From: Adiantum capillus-veneris
Taxonomy: Eukaryota; Streptophyta; Polypodiopsida; Polypodiales; Pteridaceae
Assembly: GCA_014529385.2 (NCBI GenBank)
Contig: CM043949.1
Coordinates: 144,293,242 to 144,357,241 of the forward strand
Length of the DNA: 64,000 nt
Direction: 5' to 3'
The notes under the pieces are model-generated. The model was not told the DNA's origin, searched no databases, and worked only from the letters and a program-made list of their open reading frames with translations. A program made the translations under genes and the position numbers. Positions within the stretch are counted from its first letter, which is position 1. The number at the start of each line of letters is the position of its first letter. Below are positions 22,647 through 34,134 of this stretch, in pieces.

Positions 22647-23106
22647 AGGAAGAGAATGAGGTTAAGGAGGGCCTCTTTATTTGGAAGTTTAAGGAAGTCA
22701 AAGCTCTGATATCAAGAAATCAATCAAAGGAGAGATTTTGAATTCAAACAGGAAAAACAACTAGTTTATTTGAATTCAAATTTTCCCCCAATATGAAATT
22801 TAAAATCTAGCGGGAAAAACTATATCAAGTAACATATCTACGGAAAGAGCTCGGAGTGTAGATTATAGAAGTATATTCTCCGCTCAAATCGGAGATTGTA
22901 TGTACAAGTTATGGAAGGTCAAAAATCATAAAGTTGTCCCTCCCCCTTTTTTGGGGGGAAATTGCATCCTTTGACCATTCTTATACCTCTCTTACACACC
23001 CACCATTCTCGCACACATGGCATGCACCTATTTGTCAAAATGTTAATCACCTCCATAATTTCATGGCAAATGAAGAGGCCCTCCTAGACCTCATCTTCTT
23101 CCTAAT
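22647..23106. mobile_element. 460-bp MITE with 9-bp target duplication
   Basis: Terminal inverted repeats of about 35 bases: the left reads aggaagagaatgaggttaag and continues gagggcctctt; the right end, in reverse complement, reads attaggaagaagatgaggtc followed by taggagggcctctt. Flanks GTACGCATT (22638-22646) and GTAGGCATT (23107-23115) agree at eight of nine positions, suggesting a 9-bp duplication as made by Mutator-like transposases. There is no coding frame. It disrupts the Copia zinc-knuckle region. Confidence 0.7.
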
Positions 23107-23115
23107 GTAGGCATT

Positions 23116-23975
23116 GTTTTTAGCGAATGAGACAGTGCAGGAGACACCACAAGAGAGATTTGGATGATGTGGGAGCAGATGTAGCGTATGTGGCTACACA
23201 TGACGGTGATGTCGCCTTTGCTTCCATGTTTACTCTTGACTTTCTTATATATTTTTTTGATGAACACATTACCTTCGCATTGGATACTAGATGTGAGTGC
23301 TAGATTTGATGTCACGCTAAGTTGTGAGTGGTTTAGCACATATGCTAGTGGTATGCTTGGACGTGTGTGTCTAGCTAATGGTTCAGTGCATGACATAGTT
23401 GGTGCAGGATATGTCAGACTATTGTTGCCGAGTGGTGCATCATACGTGTTGTGAGATGTACGCCATGTGCCAGTTTTGACACAGAGCTTGATCTCTTTGA
23501 GTCAGTTACGTGACAGCGGATGCCAGGTAGTGCTGGATGAGCATGTAGTTTCAGATTGCATCATGGACAACTAGGCATAGCAAGAGGTGCTAGTGTTGGC
23601 ATGATTCATGCGATGTGAGTATGTCACATACCAGACGACACAGTCTTTGTGAGTACGTAGCCATGCAGAGAGATGAGGCATGTCTCCTTTGCGGTAGGTT
23701 GCATGATGCTCCAGTTTGTGAGCATGTTGAGTTAGTTGTGCCGCAGAGCATGTCATTCGTGGATACGATGACAAATTTGGATGGCTTGAGTGCTGAGGAT
23801 TCAACCATGATTCAGTCATTCATGGATATGCTTAGGCCAGAGGATGATGTGTGTGAGTTAGACCTAGGCATTGCTCTTACCACACAGGGTTCAAGACAGA
23901 CAGATGCTCTTGGTGCGCATGTGACATGCGATGGACACGATGATGGATTCCAGGGATCAAAGTTCGGGTGTTAGG
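23116..23975 (+). pseudogene. Degenerate Copia protease and pre-integrase region
   Basis: The frame from about 23188 contains WILDVSARFDVT, where active copies have a D-S-G active site, followed by CEWFSTYASGMLGRVCLANG, VGAGYVRLLLPSGASYVL and, after a stop, VRHVPVLTQSLISLSQL. This is the standard arrangement of a Copia protease leading into the GAG-pre-integrase segment. The catalytic D-S-G is changed to D-V-S and stops are frequent. Downstream to 23975 an acidic frame (DGLSAEDSTMIQSFMDML) has no recognisable domain. Integrase and most of RT are missing before the next recognisable piece. Confidence 0.75.
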
Positions 23976-24039
23976 GTGATTTCCATGAGTGGAGTTCTGA
24001 GCCAAATTTGACTGAGATGGTCAAATTGGAAGATATTGT

Positions 24040-24215
24040 ACAAGATACTGATCTCGAGACCGGAGATTGCATTTGAAATAGGTGCATTTGCATTGGGAGC
24101 AGTTAGTCATGCAGTGGCTGACGTTGGCCTTGAGCATAGGGGTACTTTGCAGCGTATGGTGAGATACGTGCACAATGTGTGTGGCTTTGGTGAGGAGTAT
24201 GGTGTCAATTGCTTT
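24040..24215 (+). pseudogene. Copia RT/RNase H junction fragment
   Basis: The peptide SRPEIAFEIGAFALGAVSHA then GLEHRGTLQRMVRYVHNVCG corresponds to the stretch just after the RT thumb in Copia elements (TRPDIAFA... to the RYLKGT region). The separate Copia copy at 60.7 kb shows the same order. About 3 kb of integrase and RT must have been lost between 23.9 and 24.04 kb. Confidence 0.7.
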
Positions 24216-24307
24216 ATACTTTCTTTACGATTAGAGCTGGATGTACACAAATTCAGTGATCCAATGGCCATTGACTAAGGTCATACTTGTGATGTCCTTG
24301 TACAAAT

Positions 24308-24797
24308 TTTGTATGGTTTTATTTTCTCTCTCACGGCCACATTGGCCTTTACATGGGAGGTTATTGGGGGAAAGCCCCATGTGGCTGGTTAGGCCAAGTG
24401 CCCACCCACTATACTTATTCATTATGTACATAATAGACTAAACGGGGATTGCATGTAGAGAGTGAGTTTTAGCCCCTGCAAACACAAGGTCTCCTCTTCT
24501 CCTCTCTTCTCCATCGCTGCACACACTCACACACGCTCTTGCTCGCTCACTTCAATTGGTTTTGTACGGTTTTGTTTTCTCTCTCACGGCCACATTGGCC
24601 TTTACGTTGGAGGTTATTGGGGTAAAGCCCCATGTGACCGGTTAGGCCAGGTGCCCGCCACTATACTTATTCATTATGTACATAATAGAATAAGGGGGCT
24701 CACATGTAGAGAGTGAGTTTTATCCCTTGCAAACACAAGGTCTCCTCTCTTCTCCATTGCTGCACACACTCATACACGCTCTTGCTCGCGCACTTCA
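24308..24797 (+). repeat. Tandemly duplicated Copia 3' end and LTR
   Basis: Two copies, offset by 253 bases, of a unit made of an internal 3' end (ctctcacggccacattggcc, purine tract gggagg) and an LTR. The LTRs are 24362-24554 (193 bp) and 24615-24797 (183 bp). Each starts TATTGGGG (TG changed to TA) and ends CACTTCA. Length, start, GTAAAGCCCC word and the internal 'acattgg...cttta' just before the purine tract parallel the 192-bp LTR of the Copia element at 58.1 kb, so this is an older relative. Confidence 0.75.
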
Positions 24798-24825
24798 AAC
24801 CCTAATTGAGTACATGGGGATTACT

Positions 24826-25440
24826 TTTAAATGGACTGATCTAGTTCGGACCGCTCCTCAACAGAGTGCCATTTCTGAAGACATTTGCATTTTTGGAATC
24901 TGTTTGCGTTTCTAAAGTCTATTTGCATTATTGAATTCCATTTGCATTATTTTACTTTGTTTGTCAAAGTTTGTTTGCATTTTTGAAGTACTCAAGCCAT
25001 TTTTGGAATTCGTTTGGGTTTTTGAATTTGTTGCATTTTTTCTACCATTTGCTGCTAGCTCTAACTACCTCACATTCTCTAGCCATGCCGATCCCCGCAC
25101 ACGTCAGTCTAGAGGTGCACAAAGATCAGGACCATTGGGTAATAATCTCGTTTTCATTGGTCAATGCCTATATTCGAGGGTTTGACATAAGTACACACGC
25201 ATGTCTACATGACAATGCATGTACATAGATACAATACAAATCTTAATCTAGTACATGCGGATTACTTAAATGGATTGATCTAATACGGATCGATCCTCAA
25301 CAGACCACAAAATCATTTGTATGTTTTGAATTTGTTTGTGTTTTCTAAGTCTATTTGTGTTATTTGACTTTGTTTGTTGAAGTCTGTTTGCATTTTTGAA
25401 GTACAAAAGACGTTTTTGAAGTCCGTTTATGTTTTTTCAA
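24826..25440 (+). repeat. Diverged direct duplication, about 425-base offset
   Basis: The segment starting tacatggggattacttttaa (24821) recurs as tacatgcggattacttaaat (25251). Both are followed by 'ctcaacaga' and then a run of 'tttgcatttttgaa'-type words. The unit is non-coding. Confidence 0.7.
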
Positions 25441-25499
25441 CCCTAAACCGTCAAAACATATTCATATCCTAACACTAACTAAACGTTGATCATATTTAT

Positions 25500-26290
25500 A
25501 TGGCCAAACACATAAGCAACTAGCCCTACCTAAGATCTAAACCTTAAGCGGATTGAAACAACCAAACCACTTACCCTAAGCAATATACCATAAGCGGCTA
25601 GCCCTAAACGGCCTGAATACCGACTAACCCTTAGCGGCTAGTGGCTAAGCAATTGAAATATACCTAGTCGACTAGCCCTAAGAGGCAAGCCCTAAAAAGC
25701 TAGCCCTAAGAGGCTAAGAGACTAAATAACAAAGCGGGTAGGCCTAAACATTTTGGCAAAGAGACTATTTACCTAAGCAGTTGTGGCAAGCCCTAAGTGA
25801 TAAGTCCTAAGCAATTTGAAAACTAATTCACCCTAAGAAATTGGCTCTAATTAAGCGGCTAAACGGCTAAATAACGAAGTGAGTAGGCCTAAGTGATTGA
25901 ATACCTAAGCGGCTTGCCCTAAGCGGCCAACCCTAATTAAGCGGTGTGAATACCCATTAGCCCTATGCGACTAGTCCTAAGGGGCTAAGTAGTTAAATAA
26001 AGAAGGGGGTAGGACTAAGCGGTGCGGCTAAGCTACCAAATACCTAAGCGGCTAGCTGGAGGTGGCTAACACTAAGCAGATAGCCCTAAGTGCCTAGCCT
26101 TTAGCGGTCTAAATATATACTAGTCTTGAACAGCTAAGCAACTGAATACCTAAGTGGCTAGTCTTAAGCAGCAAGCCCTAGGCTATCAAAATATAGATTA
26201 GACTTAAACAACTAAATTAAAAAATAGGTAAGACTAAGCGGCTCGGCTAAGCGATTAAATACCTAAGCGGCTAGCCCTAAGTAGTTAGCC
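25500..26290. repeat. Degenerate CTAAGCGGCTAGCC repeat
   Basis: Words such as 'ctaagcggctagccctaag' recur dozens of times with many substitutions, giving an irregular minisatellite with units near 10-11 and 20-22 bases. CCCTAA, part of the plant telomere motif, appears often, but never as a clean CCCTAAA tandem. Confidence 0.8.
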
Positions 26291-26471
26291 TTCACTATAA
26301 AATTTCTAATTTATATTTATAACACCTATGACAAGTCACAATTTAAAAAAACAACATAATCTATTAATTTTTAAATTAATTTACATAAAATAGCAAAAAT
26401 AATTTTAAAATGGCATAAATCAAAGTAACTCCTTTTTTTAATGATCAAATGCCATTATCTTTCTTTGTTAA

Positions 26472-27816
26472 CACTAGAATGGTAACAGGACACTTTTATG
26501 TCCTTGGACACTTTTGTGTCCTGTTAAGTGACCATTTTGCTTGAATTATTTGAAAGAGTATGAAAATGAATTTTTAGGTGCTATATATATATCCACAAAT
26601 TTGCCTTATGAGCTGAAAAAAACTTAGCTTTTTTTTTTGAGTATCGATCTCACCATTAACCTTACTCTTGCACAACATTTTTGAACCTAAACTATGTGAA
26701 AAAACGGGTCCTGTTTTTGGCTTTTTTTCAATTTTTGGCAACTATACCACTCTAAACTTCATGTTTGTGAGGTTTAGATGGCTAGAGGTTAGGCCTTCAT
26801 AGTTCTCAACATGTTTTGATGCTTATAGGGAGAGCTAAGTGTTAAAATTGAAAGTTATGACCAATTTACAAGAATTGCATAATCCTGTTTTTTTGGCCAA
26901 AATTAGCACTTTTATGATTTTTTTGGTGGCTTTCTTGATATCCAAATTCAATTTTGATTGTGTAGGTGTAATGTATAACATAAATTTAATCTTCCTTGAG
27001 TTTTGGGGGACCTAATATGCTATATAGCATAGTATATGATGATGGTTGAGTTTTTTGATTGCTGAAGAATATGATACATTTTAGAGTAGCAAGTATAACT
27101 TTCTCAATATTGCTAGTTTCTTAAGCCAATTGTGTGTATTTTGTAGGTAGTAACCATATCTAATCATAGACTACAAACTTGGCTAGATATTGAGTAGTTT
27201 CTATGGGTTTCTAGAGGTAATAATACTAAACCCAGTTTTTTCATGTTTGCTGTATTTAGCACTTTATCATTGCCCCCAAGGTTCCAATTGTAAGCGATCC
27301 ATTATCCTTTTGACATGCTCCATGGCTCCTTTTGAATCCAGAGACCCAAAGGGAACTAAGAAAACATGTATATAGTATCTGTATTGAGCATCACTATAGA
27401 AACTTTGATGATAGGTCCGCAGAATTGCAAAAATGCAACTTTTTTGTACCTATTTTTTTTGCCCAAAAAACAATTAGTGAGGTAAAAGCAACCATATGTT
27501 TTGGTCACCAACCCATTGAAGTTAACGGGGCATTTTATCTCAAGTCCTACAAAAATCTCCACTCTTATTTATATGCAATCAATCGTAAGAAATTGATGTT
27601 TTGGGAAAAATGCACTAGTCCATCAACTTTGGAGGCTTGTAGTGACCAAGGGATGAGAAAAATTACAAGTTTCTCATTTTTTCCATATGTAGTAGTTATT
27701 GAACTATAAGCTCATGAAAGGATTTTTCAAAATGAGTGGATCTACTATGGTTTTGGAATTTTTTCCCAAAACCCTGAAAGGACACTTTTATGTCCTGTTA
27801 GGTTACCATTCTAGTG
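26472..27816. mobile_element. TTAA-flanked CACTAG element A
   Basis: The ends are CACTAGAATGGTAAC and its exact inverse GTTACCATTCTAGTG. TTAA lies immediately outside on both sides (26468-26471, 27817-27820). Just inside each end is the near-palindrome GGACACTTTTATGTCC, doubled at the left end. The 1345-bp interior has no credible coding frame. It is homologous along its length to element B (47420-48747), sharing for example 'aaaaacgggtcctgtttttg' and 'tatgctagctag'-like stretches at matching positions. CACTA-like termini suggest En/Spm, but a 4-bp TTAA duplication is typical of piggyBac. The superfamily is left open. Confidence 0.8.
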
Positions 27817-27974
27817 TTAATGATGATATTTAATTAATAAAATTTATAAAATGACAAAAGTTATATTTTCTTCAATTTTTTCTTTGTTTGGAAAATGTGT
27901 GTGTACACCATAAATAGTGTGTTTAGATTGTTTAGTGTGCATATTTATTTATTTGCATACATGTTTATGTGGAT

Positions 27975-27975
27975 A

Positions 27976-28006
<31 letters not shown>

Positions 28007-28014
28007 TTATGTGG

Positions 28015-28072
<58 letters not shown>
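27975..28072. repeat. (GT)n microsatellite
   Basis: Nearly pure GT dinucleotides interrupted near 28005-28016. Confidence 0.95.
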
Positions 28073-28600
28073 AAGCGAAGAGAACGATAGAGCACTCACA
28101 TATGGCCTATTTGAGTAAGAAATACTTGAAAAAATGTCGCCAAACCTAAAAAACCACACACACACACACTATGTTCCTCTCTCACACACAAAGGTGAACA
28201 AACCTACTACGAATCTTGAAAAGAAGCTTATCTTGTTAATGGGGGGGAGCATGTGAGTGGAAATCTCAAGTTCGGAAGCCCTATGGCAGCAGATCTTCAA
28301 CAAGTGAGAAGAGGGAGAGCAAGGGAAGAGAAGAAAGAATGAGCGAAATGCAGAGGAAAAACTCATAAGTTTTGTTTTTTGCAAAATCCATCGGTACAAG
28401 CGTCAATATATGCATCAAAATGCACGCCGTGGCACTGAAATATGCATGAAAATCGACGTCGATATGCGTGCCAAAATCAATGTCAAAAATTTTAAATTTG
28501 ATTTTTAATTTAGTCTCCCTCCAGATTTACCTACACATATATTGACACCCACCATTGATGTCGGTAATGTGGACGTCAAAATTTAGGCGATCTCTTTTAT
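28073..28600. other. Intergenic, nothing recognised
   Basis: No gene or element is recognised. A run of 'tatgcat', 'tgcatgaaaatcgacgtcga' and 'gcgtgccaaaatcaatgtc' words gives weak repetition near 28400-28500. Confidence 0.4.
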
Positions 28601-31000
28601 TGATTGATGGCATGCTCAAGCACTTTTGTCCAAAAATTTACAAATTTTATAAGAAAAGGGTTCATTTTTTAAAGATATCCTTAGTACCCATGATATAGGA
28701 GATTTAGACAAAGTGAACTTGAGGGTAGGACAAACTTTTTCTTTGTGATGGACACTAAAGCTAGGGTTGTGTGAAAATAAACCACTTTAGTGACTATAAG
28801 TAACTTTTGTGTGAATTCTTATTTTCACCAACCGTAGAAAACCTCACCAAAATCTTTAAGGGATTTTTGTTCAAGGCATGCATAGAGTTGAAAAAAATAT
28901 AGAAAAATAATTCCTTATTTCAAGGGTCATCTTTTAGGTACAATCGAGTAAAATTTGCTCAAAAGTTATGATGTCCCATGTAGACCCCTTGAAAACCTTC
29001 AAAACACATTGAATTTTTTTTGCAAAATACTTGGACATACATACAATAAGACTTTATGCATATACTATTTTTAGGAAAAATATTGTGAACTCCTTTTAGC
29101 CTTCAAGGACATGTATGTTGTCAAATTTTAAAGCCAATTTAGTGGCTTTTTACTATTTTGAAAACATCATTATTTTTCATTTTGCACTTTTTTGGGATAA
29201 ATGATGTACTAAAATGTTTCTCTATGTGATAGGACCTCATCGATATCTTATCTTCATGGTTTCATGAAATAGGTAGCTTTAAAGCAAATTTTATAAAATG
29301 ACATGACAAGCCCCTATTATGGCTCAAGCCACTTAAATGGCTCAAACACAAACCTAGTTCTAATGCATGCTAAAAAGGGTATTCCCAATGATGTTGAATG
29401 GAATCCCACATGCCATGATATCCTTAGTCGCTTTGAGGTGCAATTCATGCATATCCTACTTTTGGAACATATACCTAATGTTTGTAGGGTGATGGGCCTA
29501 CTCTCTACACTTGGGATCACATCCAACACTTGAAATGGGACCTTATGAAAACTAACCTCTTTATACTAGGGTTCTTAGTTCGTCTTCTTCATTGTCCTTG
29601 AGTACCTCTGTCGAGGCTTGGTTAAATGGTTTAGTTGTATCTGAGCCACTTATGTTGTCTTCTTCTTCGTCCTTGAGTACCTCTATCAAGGCTTGGTTAA
29701 ATGTTCTAGTTGTATCTAGTCCACTCTTGTATTTTTTGGATTGAAATCCTTTCTCTTTGGAAGCATTTATGTAACCTGCAAAGAGAACCCAACTATCCAT
29801 ATAGTAGTCCAAAGACACATTTGTGCCGACACTAAACAAGTCCTCCTTGATGTAAGTTGCATTGCCGATGAAGAGATGGTTGCAAGTCAAGTATTAGAGT
29901 TGAACATACATTTTCCATGCTCAAACTGTTGCATGTAAGTCCACTCCTTTCCTTGCACCATATTCTTCAAGCTTTAATGTTGTTTCTTGGAATGTTCATG
30001 TAAATAGTTGCTTATAGTACTTTTATTGAAGGAGAACTAATCATAGTATACATGTAAATTTCTAAAAGTGGATTGTAATTTAGAGATGCTAGAGTCTAGA
30101 TTCTAAACAAAAAAATCAATGGACATTGACATCTAAGGATAATTGGAGTAAAGTGAGTTCACTTGCAACAGCCACAAAGTAATACCAATTGAAAATCCAC
30201 TAGGGAAAGTAATAGTAGAATCTCAAAACACCAAGAGATCACTCTAGAGACAAATTTCCATGTTAACATGGAGATAAGAACCTTGCTCAAACACAACCAA
30301 GTAACGCTTGTACTCACCAAATAAATTAACTTCACTAAGAGGAAAGATCCATTGGTTCAAACACAATTAATGAATCCTAAAGCCAGACAACCATTTATGC
30401 TCACTTAGAAGCAAGGGCATTGGCTCAAACATACCTTAGTAAACCCTAGTATATGCCACAACTACAAATAAAGCCTACTTAGAGGTAAGAGTATGTGTCA
30501 TCTCATAGCAACCAAATTACTCTCTCTTACGGGTAATGTCCACTTGGAAGTAAGAACGAATGTTGATAACAACCAAGAGAACTCTCTGTGTCACATCCAT
30601 CCTAAACCCAAGAGCAAGTGCTCAAACAACGAAGAGAGCAATCTTTACATTGTTGTTATTAAAACATTCCTAGGGGTCAAAGTGAAAACCCAACATTTAT
30701 TCAAGGCCTGGTACCTTTGATAGTTTCTACTAGACCGCCTAGCTCACTTTCTACCTAAATGCACCAAACCTAAATGCACCAAGGTCTTAAAAAGATACTT
30801 ACTATCTTAGACACGAGCTAATGCTTTAATCAATTTAAAATACACAACATTATTTAGAACTTCAAAGAGGCATATGCTTGTCCATGCCTCTCTTTATATT
30901 TTTATTGATTAAACTAAAAACCTAACACTTTGTGTGCCAACACACACATACACTAGAGGTAGTAGAACTCCCCAGAGGTCCACCTCAAAATATGTGCATG
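28601..31000. repeat. Left arm of a 5.5-kb inverted repeat
   Basis: From its outer end 'gatggcatgctcaagcactt' to its inner end near 'gaggtccacctcaaaatatg', this arm matches the reverse complement of 32001-34134 throughout, including genes-like frame pieces and non-coding DNA. It carries about 270 extra bases (about 30630-30915) absent from the right arm, explaining the length difference. The arms have diverged by many substitutions and small indels. No flanking target duplication was found. Confidence 0.85.
29561..29890 (-). pseudogene. Unknown 109-codon frame in left arm
   Basis: The frame begins at a TTG (LTCNHLFIGNATYIKEDLF) and encodes SVGTNVSLDYYMDSWVLFAG, then two acidic repeats containing DTTRTFNQALIEVLKDEEED and DTTKPFNQASTEVLKDNEED. 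The same peptide is encoded in the right arm at 32822-33130 on the other strand. Conservation between arms shows only that the arms were once identical. I do not recognise the family; a transposon-encoded protein fragment is possible. Confidence 0.35.
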
Positions 31001-31681
31001 TAGCACATGAGTTCATGGGGAGGGGTTTCTATAATTTCAAAGAGTATTAACAAGTGGGATTAAAAAGTAGAATTTTGGAAAAATGTTACAAATTTATGAA
31101 GTAAAAAGGATCATTTAATTCCAGGGTAGAGCTATTTGATATTAATAACATATACCCCCGTTTATAATCAATATATGGTGGTCCAAAAGGCCAAAATATA
31201 TCTTCTTATATTTGATATTAAGAATACATTCCCTCGACATATATTATAGTAGCCCAAAAGGCCAAAATAAATCTTCTTATATTCTAACACATTTAAGTAG
31301 CCAAAAAAAAAAGGGGTTTCTCAAAAAATAAGTTAGGTGATTTTTTATGAATTTGGTTCTCTACCTTTCAATGCTCAAGTTAACATTGCACATTGTATAA
31401 GTTGAGTGATATTACAAAGGCCTTTTTATATATGTATTAATCAATCGATACATGTATCTATAGATATTGTCGTCGATTAATTTGTAGGAGGATATACGAA
31501 TTTGTCCAAAATATTGATGCGTCAATAAATTATACATTCAAATGATGAGGATGAACGTATAATTTGGACATTACTCACATGCAAACAAATTTTTTTGAAA
31601 ATAACTTTCATGTAAAGTATCTCTTTTGTGCATCTCTCTTGTCACTTGAAAGTTACAAGTCTTGCAATCAACGCCTCATCC

Positions 31682-31749
<68 letters not shown>

Positions 31750-32000
31750 CGTGCGTGTGCGCGCGCACATGCCCCATCTCATGCTCTCTTGATACCCTCT
31801 GAATTACAAACGCGAATAAAAATGAACTCTTGTTGAAGACTATATCTGTAAGAAGGACACAAGCAAGAAATAGGGCATTTAACTTGTATTGTACGTTGGG
31901 AAGAGCAATAAATCATACCAAGCAAGTGACTTAGGTTGGCTATATGTGGAATCACCAAAGCACACTCGCATCCATATTCGTGTGATGTGTTGTCGTGTGT
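31001..32000. other. Spacer of the inverted repeat with (CT)n and (GT)n
   Basis: About 1 kb between the arms. It has a 70-base tandem duplication (ccaaaaggccaaaatatatc near 31183 and 31254), a (CT)n tract at 31686-31738 and a GT/GC tract to 31767. No gene is supported; the 31564-31836 frame is a product of the microsatellite. Confidence 0.6.
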
Positions 32001-34134
32001 GCATGCATACACACATTTAGAGGTGGACCCCTTGGGAAGTTCTACTATCTTTAGTGTATCTGTGTGTTGGCACACAAAGTGTTAGGTTTTTAGCACTTGC
32101 TCTTGTGTTTAGGATTGATGTGACATAGAGAAGTCTCTTGGTTGTTATCAACTTTCATTCTTACTTCCAAGTGGACATTACCCGTAAGAGAGTATTTTGG
32201 TTATTACGAGATGACACATACTCTTACCTCCAAGTAGGCTTTATTTGTAGTTACGGCATATACTAGGGTTTACTAAGGTATGTTTGAGCCAATGCCCTTG
32301 CTTCTAGGTGAGCATAAATGGTTGTTCGGTTTTAGGATTCATTAATTGTGTTTGAGCCAATGGATCTTTCCTTTTAGTGAAGTTAATTTATTTGGTGAGT
32401 ATCAGCATTACTTGGTTGTGTTTGAGCAAGGTTCTTATCTCCATGTTAATTTAGAAATGTGTCTCTAGAGTGATCTCTTGGTGTTTTGAAATTCTACTGT
32501 TACTTTCGGTAGTGGATTTTCAAATGGTATTACTTGGTGGTTTGCAAGTGAACTCACTTTACTCCAATTATCCTTAGATTTCAATGTCCATTGATTTTTT
32601 TTTAAAGAATCTAGACTCTAGCATCTCTAAATTACAATGCGCTTTTACAAATTTACATGTACACTATAATTAGTTCTCGTTCAATAAAAGTACTATAAGT
32701 AACTATTTACATGAACATTGCAAGGGAAACAACATTAAAGCTTGAAGAATATGGTGGAAGGAAAGGAGTGGACCTACATGCAAGAGCTTGAGAATGGAAA
32801 ATCTATGTCCAACTCCAATACTTGACTTGCAACCATTCCTTCATCGGCAATGCAACTTACATCAAGGAGAACTTGTTTAGTGTCGGCACAAATGTGTCTT
32901 TGGATTTTCCAACACCACATGTGGATAGTTGGGTTCTCTTTGCATGTGACATAAATGCTTCCAAAGAGAAAGGCTTTCAATCTAAGAAATACAAGAGTGG
33001 ACTAGATACAACTAGAACATTTAACCAAGCCTCGATAGAGGTACAAAAGGACAACGAAGAAGAAAACCTAAGTGGGTTAGATACAACTAAACCATTTTAC
33101 CAAGCCTCGACAGAGGTACAAGGACAATGAACAAGACAACCTAAGCACCCTAGCATGAAGAGGTCAATTTTCAAAAGGTCCTTTTTCAAGTGTTGGATGT
33201 GATCCCAAGTGTAGAGAATAGGCCCATCACCCTACAAACATTAGGTATAGTGTTCCAAAAGCATGATATGCATAAATTGCACCTCAAATGGACTAAGGAT
33301 TTCATGCCATGTGGGATTCCATTCAACATCATTGGGAATACCCTTTTTAGGATGCATTAGCACTAGGTTTTTGTTTGAGGCATTTAAGTGACTTGAGCCA
33401 CAATAGTGGCTTGTCACCTCATTTTATAAAATTTGCTTTAAGACTACCTATTTTTCATGAAAGCTTGAAGATAAGATATCGATGAGGTCCTATCACATAG
33501 AACAACATTTTAGTGCATCATTTATCCCAAAAATGTGCAAAATAAAAAATATTGATGTTTTAAAAAATAGTAAAAAGTCACTAAACTGGCTTTAAAATTT
33601 GACAGCATACATGTCTTTGAAGCCTCAAAAGACTTCACAATCTTTTTTTGAAAATAGTATATGCATAAATTCTTATTGTATGTATGTTCAAATATTTTTC
33701 AAAAATGTTTCAATGTGCTTTGAAGGCGGACATCATAACTTTTGAGTAAGTTTTACTCGATTGCACCTAAAAGATGACCCTGGAAATATAAAATTATTTT
33801 TCTATCTTTTTTTCAACTCCCTACATGCCTTCAACACAATTCCCTTAAATCTTTTGGTGATGTTTTTCAAGGTTGGAATAAGAATTCACACAAAAGTTAC
33901 TTATAGCCACTAAAATGGCTTATTTTCACACAACCCAAGTGTTAGTGTCCACCACAAAGAAAAAGTTTGTCCTACCCTCAAAGAGTTCACTTTGTCTAAA
34001 TCTCCTATATCACGTGCACTAAGGATATCTTTCAAAAATCCCTTGTATGTGAATTCTTCAAGGAATATAATGAACCCTTTTTTTTATAAAATTTTTAACT
34101 TTCTGGAACAAAGTGCTTGAGCATGCCATCAACC
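32001..34134. repeat. Right arm of a 5.5-kb inverted repeat
   Basis: Reverse complement of 28601-31000, ending outward at 'aagtgcttgagcatgccatc'. Example matches: 'gcacacaaagtgttaggttt' (32070) against its complement at 30915, and 'ccaattatccttaga' (32563) against the complement near 30137. Confidence 0.85.
32822..33130 (+). pseudogene. Unknown 102-codon frame in right arm
   Basis: Counterpart of the frame at 29561-29890. It reads MTCNHSFIGNATYIKENLFS (first codon TTG), DSWVLFACDINASKEKGFQS, then acidic repeats DTTRTFNQASIEVQKDNEEE and DTTKPFYQASTEVQ. A few extra residues (FPTPHV) replace a gap in the left-arm copy. No known domain is recognised. Confidence 0.35.

Noticed and set aside
25500-26290. 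Interstitial telomere
   Set aside because: CCCTAA occurs often but never as a regular CCCTAAA tandem, and GCGG words interrupt it throughout.
27332-27709. 125-codon frame inside element A as a transposase
   Set aside because: No catalytic motif or helix-turn-helix pattern, and the matching stretch of element B is broken.
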